A DNA stretch of 64,000 nt, taken from assembly GCF_011752975.1 (NCBI RefSeq), contig NZ_VWWP01000003.1, positions 496,001 to 560,000 on the forward strand, in the 5' to 3' direction. A program made the translations under genes and the position numbers. The notes under the pieces are model-generated. The model worked only from the letters and a program-made list of their open reading frames with translations, ran no database searches and was not told the origin of the DNA. This DNA is from Chryseobacterium sp. Tr-659. Its GTDB lineage: Bacteria; Bacteroidota; Bacteroidia; Flavobacteriales; Weeksellaceae. Shown here one piece after another: positions 24,552 through 31,380 of this stretch (the stretch's first letter is position 1; each line of letters opens with the position of its first letter).

Positions 24552-25604
24552 TTATTGGTTCAGGAAGGCATCCCATCCCTGAGCGGTAAGGGCAACCAGC
24601 TGATTGGAGCCTCTTGCCACCATAAAGTTTCCTTCTTCCTGTTCTACAGCATGTCCTATGATGGTAAAATCAGGATGATTTTTAATTTTATCAAAATCAT
24701 TAGGAGAAATAGTGAACAGCAATTCATAATCTTCTCCCCCGCTTAATGCTGTTACCACAGGATTTAAATTCATTTCATCCGCAGTAGAAATCGTAAGACT
24801 GTCTAAAGGAACTTTTTCCTCATATAATCTGAATCCTACTTTTGACTGATCTGAAAGGTGAAGGATTTCAGAAGCCAGGCCATCTGAAATATCAATCATG
24901 GAAGTAGGTTTAATATCCAGTTCTTCCAGGATCTTCTTCACGTCGGTTCTTGCTTCGGGCTTAAGCTGTCTTTCAAGAATATAATCGTACCCCTCCATTT
25001 CCGGCTGCATATTTGGGTTTGCAAGATAAACAGCATGTTCTCTTTCCAAGATCTGCAGTCCCATGTAAGCACCTCCTAAATCTCCTGTTACCACAAGAAG
25101 ATCATTGGATTTTGCACCACTCCTTTTTACAATATTTTCCTCATTTTCAATTCCTACTGCAGTAATGCTCATTACCAGTCCTGAATTGGAACTTGTGGTA
25201 TCTCCTCCAATCAGGTCTACTTTATATCTTGTGCAGGCAGCCTGAATTCCGGAATAGATCTCTTCCAAAGCTTCCACAGGGAATCGGCTTGAAACGGCAA
25301 GGGAAACCAATATTTGGGTGGGAGCAGCATTCATGGCTGCAATATCGCTGAGGTTAACAACAACAGCTTTATATCCTAAATGCTTCAACGGAACATAGCC
25401 CAGATTAAAGTGTACGCCTTCCGCCAGAACATCTGTAGTAAGGACCACTCTTTTATGATCAGGATTAATAACTGCCGCATCGTCTCCTACTCCAAGCTCC
25501 GAAGATTCGTTGGATAGAGGAAAATGTTCTGTCAAATGCTTAATAAGACCGAATTCTCCAAGTTTCGAAATAGGCGTTAATTCCTGTGATTTATCTTCAA
25601 ACAT
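24552..25604 (-). CDS. thiL: Thiamine-monophosphate kinase
   Basis: 350 residues with the AIRS-fold pattern. Key segments are GVGDDAAVI (ATP and Mg site), TTDVLAEGVHF, LGYKAVVVNLSDIAAM, DLIGGDTTSS and MIDISDGLASE, then SGGEDYELLFT near the C-terminus. It phosphorylates thiamine phosphate to the active cofactor thiamine diphosphate. No other thiamine gene and no TPP riboswitch is visible nearby, so it is stand-alone. Length matches bacteroidete ThiL proteins. Confidence 0.94.
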   Translation of the reverse strand: MFEDKSQELTPISKLGEFGLIKHLTEHFPLSNESSELGVGDDAAVINPDHKRVVLTTDVLAEGVHFNLGYVPLKHLGYKAVVVNLSDIAAMNAAPTQILVSLAVSSRFPVEALEEIYSGIQAACTRYKVDLIGGDTTSSNSGLVMSITAVGIENEENIVKRSGAKSNDLLVVTGDLGGAYMGLQILEREHAVYLANPNMQPEMEGYDYILERQLKPEARTDVKKILEELDIKPTSMIDISDGLASEILHLSDQSKVGFRLYEEKVPLDSLTISTADEMNLNPVVTALSGGEDYELLFTISPNDFDKIKNHPDFTIIGHAVEQEEGNFMVARGSNQLVALTAQGWDAFLNQ

Positions 25605-25706
25605 GATTTTTTGTATTAATGTCCAATGTAAAAAGTAATAATGATTTTAAAAATTGCTCCAAAACTTAAAACTCTCAACCCTGAACTTTGAATTTTAAAC
25701 TTCGAA

Positions 25707-26201
25707 TTATTTAATCAATTCTGCCGGATCAATATTGTGCGGGTGGAAAGGAAGCTTTTTGAAGTCTTCTTTTGACAGCACCACCGTTTCCGGGCTTTTA
25801 TATTTATTCATAGCTTCCACAACATCATCCGGTGGAGTGGTCATTTTTCTGAGCATCATATCGATCCATACTCCTGTAGCTTCTGCAGTAGCACAGTGCA
25901 CACCGTCCGGAGTATAAAATTTATGTACAAAACGGTAGATCGAAGAATCTTCTGAACATCCGTCTATTTCCACACTTACGATGACAATCTGGTCTGCATA
26001 GATCTCTTTAAAGAAAGAATATCTTTCGTGCAGGATTACCGGGCCTATTCCCCATCTGCTCAGCTGCGTAACGCCCATTTTTTCTTTGGTCATAAAAGCC
26101 ATTCTGGCCTGTGCACAGTATTGTACATATGATGAATTGGCTAAGTGTTTGTTGGCATCAAGATCGCTCCAACGTACTTCAAATTTATGGTAGAAAATCA
26201 T
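25707..26201 (-). CDS. Acyl-CoA thioesterase-like (4HBT hot-dog) protein
   Basis: 164 residues from the ATG at 26199-26201 (MIFYHKFEVRWSDLDANKHLANSSYVQY). This is the 4HBT motif with Asp in the catalytic loop. Middle strands YSFFKEIYADQIVIVSVEI and CATAEATGVWIDM fit a hot-dog fold. It probably hydrolyses short or medium acyl-CoA or carrier esters in the cytoplasm. The longer frame adds 17 residues without family support. It lies divergent to the flavoprotein gene. Confidence 0.85.
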   Translation of the reverse strand: MIFYHKFEVRWSDLDANKHLANSSYVQYCAQARMAFMTKEKMGVTQLSRWGIGPVILHERYSFFKEIYADQIVIVSVEIDGCSEDSSIYRFVHKFYTPDGVHCATAEATGVWIDMMLRKMTTPPDDVVEAMNKYKSPETVVLSKEDFKKLPFHPHNIDPAELIK

Positions 26202-26274
26202 ATGAAAATCGTTTTTGATATAATTAAAATTATAATCTTCAAAAATACTCAAATAAGATGGTTTATAAAAATTG

Positions 26275-26282
26275 TACTTTTG
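26275..26282 (+). promoter_or_regulatory. Candidate -7 box (TACTTTTG)
   Basis: A TAnnTTTG match 33 bases before the flavoprotein ATG, with no evident -33 TTG. It lies in the divergent region with the thioesterase gene. Confidence 0.35.
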
Positions 26283-26315
26283 AAAAAATAATCTCCTGCA
26301 TAGGATTACATATAC

Positions 26316-27518
26316 ATGAAACAGATCATTATTATCGGAGGCGGTGCTGCAGGCTTTTTCTGTGCATCCAATCTTGACGAAAAGAAATATACAATTACCA
26401 TTTTAGAACAGAACTCGGATGTCCTTCAGAAAGTGAAAATTTCCGGAGGCGGGCGGTGCAATGTAACCCATGCCTGTTTTGATCCAAGGGAGCTTGTTCA
26501 GTTTTATCCGCGTGGAAACAAGGAATTACTAAGTGTTTTCACCAAATTTCAGCCGGGTGACACCATGGAGTGGTTTGATCAGCTTAATGTTCCACTGAAA
26601 ATTGAAAACGATAACAGAACTTTTCCGGAGAGCAATTCTTCACAAACCATTATCAATACTTTTCTGAATGAAACCCGTAAAAAGAATGTTGAAGTCAAAA
26701 CAAAATGTTCTGTAAAAGAAATTGAAAAACAGGATGAAAAGTATTTGGTAAAAACAAGTCTTGGTGATTTCCAGGCAGATTATATCGTTTACACAACCGG
26801 AAGTTCTCCAAAATCGTTAAAAATGATTGAAAATCTGGGACATAAGATTGTAGATCTGGTTCCTTCACTTTTTACTTTCAATATTAAAGATGATCTGTTG
26901 AAAGACCTTCCGGGAACAAGTTTTGAAAATGCAGGGATTTCAATTCCCAAATTGAAAACGAAAGAAAGCGGCCCATTATTGATTACCCACTGGGGACTTT
27001 CCGGGCCCGCAGTATTAAAAATTTCCGCTTGGGAAGCCATAAGCCTTGCCAAGCTTAAATATAACTTTGAAATTGAGGTTAATTTTATTTCCATAGAAAT
27101 AGATGAGGCTGAAGAAATCTTCCATAATTTCAAACTAAACAATCCTAAAAAAAGCATTGGACAATCCAAAATCTTTGATATTACCAATAGATTCTGGCAG
27201 AAAATTCTGGAGATTTCAAAAGTTGACCTCAACAAGCAGGTGGCTAATATTTCTGGAAAGGAAATGCAGAAAATCCTGGAAAATCTTTGCAGAAAGAAAC
27301 TTCAGGTGACAGGAAAATCAACTTTCAAAGATGAATTTGTAACAGCAGGAGGTGTTGATTTAAAGGAAATTAACTTCAAAAACATGTCTTCAAAACTACT
27401 CTCTAATTTTTATATTGCCGGCGAGGTGTTAAATATAGATGCAGTGACAGGCGGTTTCAATTTCCAGGCCTGCTGGAGTGAAGGGTGGCTGATTGCTCAG
27501 GACCTCAACGGCCTGTAA
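26316..27518 (+). CDS. HI0933-family flavoprotein oxidoreductase
   Basis: 400 residues. A Rossmann FAD motif opens the protein (IIIGGGAAGFFCASNL), followed by the family signature ISGGGRCNVTHACFDP near residue 43 and a C-terminal FAD contact (FYIAGEVLNIDAVTGGFNFQACWSEG). This group (HI0933-like, related to BaiN) has no firmly known reaction; the fold is that of NAD(P)/FAD-dependent oxidoreductases. It is cytoplasmic. The two genes after it (DUF2306 and a YARHG lipoprotein) follow within 25 bases or overlap and may be co-transcribed. Confidence 0.9.
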   Translation: MKQIIIIGGGAAGFFCASNLDEKKYTITILEQNSDVLQKVKISGGGRCNVTHACFDPRELVQFYPRGNKELLSVFTKFQPGDTMEWFDQLNVPLKIENDNRTFPESNSSQTIINTFLNETRKKNVEVKTKCSVKEIEKQDEKYLVKTSLGDFQADYIVYTTGSSPKSLKMIENLGHKIVDLVPSLFTFNIKDDLLKDLPGTSFENAGISIPKLKTKESGPLLITHWGLSGPAVLKISAWEAISLAKLKYNFEIEVNFISIEIDEAEEIFHNFKLNNPKKSIGQSKIFDITNRFWQKILEISKVDLNKQVANISGKEMQKILENLCRKKLQVTGKSTFKDEFVTAGGVDLKEINFKNMSSKLLSNFYIAGEVLNIDAVTGGFNFQACWSEGWLIAQDLNGL

Positions 27519-27542
27519 AAAATAAACTTTGAATAACTAATA

Positions 27543-28181
27543 ATGCTCTCTGCTAAAAGAAATAGTTCTCCTTTCTTTAAAACCCTACTCATCATAGGGT
27601 TCATATATTTCTTTTGGCTGATGCTTAAGATTACATTAGAATATATACCTTTTAGTCCTGAGGTCAGCTTTCTGATGATCAAACAGACAGAAGTGGTAGA
27701 AAGACCTGAATATCTTATGTTTTTCTACACTCATGTTTACACCAGTATTTTTGTTCTTCTTTCAGGATTTCTAGCCATACTCAGAAAGGATCTGGGTGTG
27801 AAGAACCTCCATCGTAATATAGGAAAAGTATATATTTTTCTTGTTTTGGTTTTCGCGGCGCCTTCAGGAATCTATATGGGAATCTTTGCCAACGGAGGGC
27901 TTTTTTCTAAGATTTCGTTTGTAATTTTAGGTTTGTTGTGGTGGTTTTCTACTTTTAAGGCTTATCGCCTTGCGAGGCAGAAGAAATTTATCGAACATAA
28001 ACAGTGGATGTGGCGAAGTTTTGCTTTCACGCTATCTGCCATCACATTAAGGATGTGGAAAGTTATTATTGTATATTTATTCCACCCGAATCCCATGGAT
28101 GTCTACCAGATCATTGCATGGCTGGGCTGGATTCCGAATATCCTGATTATTGAATATTTAATCACAAAAAAACATATATGA
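27543..28181 (+). CDS. DUF2306-type membrane protein
   Basis: 212 residues with about six hydrophobic helices. The family pattern is visible: HVYTSIFVLLSGFLAILRK, HRNIGKVYIFLVLVFAAPSGIYMG, and the His-Trp rich loop EHKQWMWRSFAFTLSAI. Conserved His residues suggest a possible metal or haem contact, but the function is not known. It overlaps the next gene by 4 bases (ATGA). Confidence 0.8.
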   Translation: MLSAKRNSSPFFKTLLIIGFIYFFWLMLKITLEYIPFSPEVSFLMIKQTEVVERPEYLMFFYTHVYTSIFVLLSGFLAILRKDLGVKNLHRNIGKVYIFLVLVFAAPSGIYMGIFANGGLFSKISFVILGLLWWFSTFKAYRLARQKKFIEHKQWMWRSFAFTLSAITLRMWKVIIVYLFHPNPMDVYQIIAWLGWIPNILIIEYLITKKHI

Positions 28182-29098
28182 AAATTTTAAATTACACCAT
28201 GATTTCCTTATTGGCTGTTTCTTTGATAAGCTGCAAAAAAGAGGGGAACATTAATGAAAAAGGGAAAGATTCTTTAACGGCAAAAAAAGATTCTGTTGTC
28301 ATTCCTGAAGTTTATAAAGAATATTACGGAATTTACACTGGTGATTTCGCAGGCATGCAGAAGATGACAGATGAAACAGACGGTTCAGAATATGACACAA
28401 GCATTTACAAAAGAATTTCTTTAAAGATTAACAGAATTACGAAAGACAGTGTTTACGGGCAAAGTATTGTTGATGGAAATCAGCGCCCCTTCAGAGGAGT
28501 ATTCAACGAGTCTTCAAAATCTTTTGTTCTGGATGAACCTGGAAATGACAAAACAGACGGAAGATTTGAAGTTAAATTAAGCGGAGACAGCTTAACCGGA
28601 AAGTGGAATGCTTTCAACAAAACATCGGTAAAAGCCCCTTCGAAAACACTTAAACTGGCAAAAAAAGAATTTGTTTATAACCCGAACTTTATGTTGGATG
28701 AGAATTCTGATCTGGTAGACTGGTCAAATCCTAAAGAATTTACTGAAAAATACACCAACGAAGAAACCGGGAAAACGGAAAGCTATAAAACGTCTAAAAA
28801 CCGTTTCGCCTCAGATGCAATATTCAAACTGAATGCATCTAAGCAGAAGCTTACAGAAAAAGATCTTAAAAACCTGAGAAAGCTGGATCTTGAGATCATT
28901 AAGAATTCTGTATTCGCCAGACATGGTTATTCCTTTAAAAAAGAAACATACAGAAACTTTTTTGAACAAACAGATTGGTACATCCCGGTATCTAATAATG
29001 TAGACAATGATCTTTCTCCCATGGAAAAAGAAAATGTAGCTTTATTGAACCGGTTTACTAAATACGCAGAAGATAAATATGACAGCTTTGGAAGATAG
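28178..29098 (+). CDS. YARHG-domain lipoprotein
   Basis: 306 residues with lipobox LISC (Cys19), so it should be anchored to a membrane. The middle is beta-rich and lacks a known domain. The C-terminal 70 residues form a YARHG domain: IIKNSVFARHGYSFKKETYRNFFEQTDWYIP, seen in many extracellular bacterial proteins and of unknown role. Its start overlaps the DUF2306 gene, so the two are coupled. It ends before a palindrome at 29120-29154 that can act as terminator. Confidence 0.85.
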   Translation: MKILNYTMISLLAVSLISCKKEGNINEKGKDSLTAKKDSVVIPEVYKEYYGIYTGDFAGMQKMTDETDGSEYDTSIYKRISLKINRITKDSVYGQSIVDGNQRPFRGVFNESSKSFVLDEPGNDKTDGRFEVKLSGDSLTGKWNAFNKTSVKAPSKTLKLAKKEFVYNPNFMLDENSDLVDWSNPKEFTEKYTNEETGKTESYKTSKNRFASDAIFKLNASKQKLTEKDLKNLRKLDLEIIKNSVFARHGYSFKKETYRNFFEQTDWYIPVSNNVDNDLSPMEKENVALLNRFTKYAEDKYDSFGR

Positions 29099-29119
29099 AT
29101 TTCCGAGATATTTTTTCCC

Positions 29120-29154
29120 AAACCATGTCAAGGTTTAAAACCTTGACATGGTTT
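29120..29154. repeat. Perfect 35-bp palindrome, probable dispersed terminator
   Basis: Arms aaaccatgtcaaggttt and aaaccttgacatggttt pair perfectly over 17 bp around one base. A near-identical copy with g/c in place of a/t at one stem position is at 50231-50263. It lies between convergent genes (28178 plus and 29158 minus), so it probably serves as a bidirectional terminator. The two copies indicate a dispersed family. Confidence 0.75.
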
Positions 29155-29157
29155 ACA

Positions 29158-29541
29158 TTACTTTTGAGACTTTTTTTTCATTTGTATTCCGAAATATAAT
29201 AACAGACATCCTACACCATAGCATACAATATCAATCCAAGAGAAAGAGTTTCCAATAACAATATACATCAGGCTTCCAGGGCGGAACCCTAATCTTTCTG
29301 CAATATTGAAATACTGTGCAAATTCCACCATAAACGAAAAAATCAAAATTCCCAGAATCAGCTTTTGATCATTAGTATGAATAAAGCTTTTTACAAAAGT
29401 ATAAAGAAGTATTACAACAATAACATCACCCAGGTAAGCCCTTACAAAGAAAATATGTTCCAGCTTTGTGGCAATTAAGACTTCTACAAGAAAAATAAAA
29501 ATGGTTAGAAGGAAATACTTTAAACTGAATTGTAACTTCAT
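29158..29541 (-). CDS. DUF2809-type small membrane protein
   Basis: 127 residues and about four hydrophobic helices. Family features include the helix LSLKYFLLTIFIFLVEVLIA-like start, RAYLGDVIVVILLY, and SFSWIDIVCYGVGCLLLYFG near the end, with FMVEFAQYF in the middle. The pattern fits DUF2809, an uncharacterised membrane family. It follows a terminator, so it is its own unit on the minus strand. Confidence 0.78.
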   Translation of the reverse strand: MKLQFSLKYFLLTIFIFLVEVLIATKLEHIFFVRAYLGDVIVVILLYTFVKSFIHTNDQKLILGILIFSFMVEFAQYFNIAERLGFRPGSLMYIVIGNSFSWIDIVCYGVGCLLLYFGIQMKKKSQK

Positions 29542-29562
29542 TTCAAATTGGGTTTAGGGCAT

Positions 29563-29593
29563 AAAAAATCGGCATCCTAAGAACACCGATTTT
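29563..29593 (-). terminator. Terminator after the thioredoxin-like gene at 29615
   Basis: Read on the minus strand, aaaatcgg and ccgatttt pair over 8 bp and are followed by Ts. It lies between the 29615 and 29541 genes. Confidence 0.65.
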
Positions 29594-29614
29594 ATTTTAT
29601 ATTAAACAAAGATA

Positions 29615-30271
29615 TTATTTCTTTACTTTGATTGTACATCCGATGGCTACTGTTTTCGTCATCTTTATATTTTCTTCCTTGATCAATGCATTGACTGCAT
29701 CCTGAGCATAATATTCTGAGACATCATTCGGGTTGTCATAATTATTGTCAATAGCTCCTATATATTTTACGATATTCTTTCCGTTTTCCTTTTTCAGGAC
29801 AAAAACATGAGGCGTTTTTGTTGCTCCGTACTGGGGATAGATCTTCTGTCCATCATCTACTAAATAAGGGAAAGTGAATCCTTTCTGTTTTGCTCTTTCA
29901 ATCATCTGCTGATACCCGTCTTCCGGCTGTACATTCGGATCGTTTGGATTAATAGCGATTACCGGATATCCCTGTGATTTATATTTTTTATCAAGCTCAA
30001 TAATCCTGTCTTCATATTTCTTGGCATATGGGCAATGATTGCAGGTAAATATCACAATGAATCCTTTTGCACTTTTGAAATCACTTAACGAAACCATTTT
30101 ACCATCAATATTTTTAAGCTTAAAATCTGTAGCTTCATCTCCCACTTCATAGCCTTTTATCTTGGAAGTATTTTCATTTCCGGATGTATTTTTATCATGA
30201 TCCTTTGTAGTAAAGCTTAGTAATCCGAGCCCAACCAGGAATGTTGTCATTAAAATTTTCAGGTTTTTCAT
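29615..30271 (-). CDS. Thioredoxin-fold redoxin (AhpC/TSA-like), exported
   Basis: 218 residues. A signal peptide-like start (MKNLKILMTTFLVGLGLLSFTT) leads to a redoxin domain at 41-218: YEVGDEATDFKLKNIDGK, then FTCNHCPYAKKYEDRI with Cys77 and Cys80, and TPHVFVL. The CNHC motif is found in bacteroidete proteins annotated as thioredoxin-family or peroxiredoxin-like. It is likely periplasmic and may help keep protein thiols reduced or handle peroxides. A second thioredoxin-fold gene lies 12 bases upstream on the same strand, forming a pair. Confidence 0.86.
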   Translation of the reverse strand: MKNLKILMTTFLVGLGLLSFTTKDHDKNTSGNENTSKIKGYEVGDEATDFKLKNIDGKMVSLSDFKSAKGFIVIFTCNHCPYAKKYEDRIIELDKKYKSQGYPVIAINPNDPNVQPEDGYQQMIERAKQKGFTFPYLVDDGQKIYPQYGATKTPHVFVLKKENGKNIVKYIGAIDNNYDNPNDVSEYYAQDAVNALIKEENIKMTKTVAIGCTIKVKK

Positions 30272-30283
30272 ATTATAAATTAT

Positions 30284-30772
30284 TTATTGTAGGTTTTCTG
30301 CAATCGTTTTCTCGAGTTCTTCTTTACTCATTTCTCCATCGTTAAAATGAATTTTCTCTCCGTTCTTATAGAATAATGTCACCGGAATATTTCCATCCCA
30401 GTCTTTTTCAAACTTCGGAATCCAGGTGTTCATTCTTTTGATATCATCCAGCAAAACCACCTCTGCTGTAAGACTTTTATTTTTCATGAATTTCAATACC
30501 CTTTCTTTATCTGCCAATCGGTCTAATGAAACCAGGAGCATCTTAAACTTCGGGTTACCTGCATTTTTATGATTTACCTCCATGAAATAAGGCATTTCCT
30601 TCACGCAGGGCCCGCAAGTGGTTGACCAGAAATTGACAACCAGAAGCTTATTTTTTTCCTGTTGTATTCTTTTTTCAAGGTCTTCATATTTCACAACAGA
30701 GACACTGGTCTGCTGAGCTTTGAAAACTGTACAAAAAAAGAATAGGACGAATATTTTTATTAAATCCTTCAT
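30284..30772 (-). CDS. TlpA-like periplasmic disulfide reductase
   Basis: 162 residues from the ATG at 30770-30772. The signal peptide (MKDLIKIFVLFFFCTVFKAQ) is followed by a TlpA/ResA-type domain with Cys53 and Cys56 in FWSTTCGPCVKEMPYF and a cis-Pro in NIPVTLFYK. It is probably a periplasmic thiol oxidoreductase for cytochrome maturation or similar work. The longer frame would begin 23 residues earlier and hide the signal peptide, so it was rejected. It is the first gene of a two-gene operon with 29615-30271. Confidence 0.87.
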   Translation of the reverse strand: MKDLIKIFVLFFFCTVFKAQQTSVSVVKYEDLEKRIQQEKNKLLVVNFWSTTCGPCVKEMPYFMEVNHKNAGNPKFKMLLVSLDRLADKERVLKFMKNKSLTAEVVLLDDIKRMNTWIPKFEKDWDGNIPVTLFYKNGEKIHFNDGEMSKEELEKTIAENLQ

Positions 30773-30869
30773 ACTCAAAATTAACAAAATACATCCTTTT
30801 GCAGTGAATATCAATTTGTTAAACTTTGTTAATAAATTCATTTATCATGTGAAATTCTTTCACAACCTG

Positions 30870-30899
30870 TTGAATTATTAGAAATAAAATGTAAATTAG
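30870..30899 (+). promoter_or_regulatory. Promoter of the short GG-leader peptide genes
   Basis: TTG (30870-30872), 19-base spacer, then TAAATTAG (30892-30899), one base off the TAnnTTTG consensus. The peptide ATG is 23 bases downstream. Spacing and position both fit. Confidence 0.6.
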
Positions 30900-30922
30900 C
30901 TCTGAAACAAATTAAAATTATC

Positions 30923-31078
30923 ATGAAAAAATTAAACATTCAGAGAAAAAAATTAACCAAAGATGAATTGAAAAACATTACAGGAAGTGGTAGAGTATGC
31001 TGGGAAGGATTCTGCCGCGGAGGAGAGTTTGAAGAATGGCGACCTGGTTCCGGGGATAAAAACGGATTCTGCTGCTAA
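30923..31078 (+). CDS. Short GG-leader precursor peptide 1
   Basis: 51 residues, short enough to be missed by routine gene calling. MKKLNIQRKKLTKDELKNITGSG is a typical Bacteroidota double-glycine-type leader (K-L-x-x-D-E-L-K-x-I-x-G-S-G). The 28-residue core has four Cys, Trp and Gly and ends in the same GFCC as the gene at 31166. No modification enzyme or leader-cleaving exporter is adjacent. A promoter lies 23 bases upstream. The product is probably a secreted, maybe modified, peptide; activity is unknown. Confidence 0.7.
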   Translation: MKKLNIQRKKLTKDELKNITGSGRVCWEGFCRGGEFEEWRPGSGDKNGFCC

Positions 31079-31165
31079 TAGCCTTATTTACAAAAGATTT
31101 ATAGATTATAGATGTAGGTTTTCATCAATAAGAAAAGAATTTAGTTTAACCTAATTAAAATCACT

Positions 31166-31333
31166 ATGAAAACATCAGACATTAAAAAAAGAAAGCTCTC
31201 TAAAAATGAGCTAAAAGAGATTTGCGGAGGGGCAAACAGACCTATCTGCCCAAGAGTGATAAGCTGCACAGATCCGAATACCGGAGAAGACCGCTATGGT
31301 GTTCCCGGCATGCAAGACGGATTTTGCTGCTAA
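31166..31333 (+). CDS. Short GG-leader precursor peptide 2
   Basis: 55 residues. MKTSDIKKRKLSKNELKEICGG is a GG leader with a true double glycine (residues 21-22). The 33-residue core has four Cys (PICPRVISC, and GFCC at the end). It is read in the same direction as peptide 1, 87 bases downstream, and shares a terminator with it; the core sequences are otherwise different, so the two are homologous only in the leader and the last residues. A new promoter for it was not found, so it is probably co-transcribed. Confidence 0.7.
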   Translation: MKTSDIKKRKLSKNELKEICGGANRPICPRVISCTDPNTGEDRYGVPGMQDGFCC

Positions 31334-31344
31334 TACCAGATAAT

Positions 31345-31380
31345 AAAAAAATGATTGGATTAACCTCCAATCATTTTTTT
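31345..31380 (+). terminator. Terminator shared by the peptide unit and mutS
   Basis: Stem aaaaaatgattgga with tccaatcatttttt, loop ttaacc, with T-runs on both strands. It overlaps the last codons and stop of the convergent mutS gene, so it serves both directions. Confidence 0.85.

Noticed and set aside
25605..25706. TPP riboswitch for thiL
   Set aside because: The region before thiL has no recognisable THI-box sequence and is too short.
26789..27235. A 148-codon antisense frame inside the flavoprotein gene
   Set aside because: Shadow of a well-conserved sense gene.
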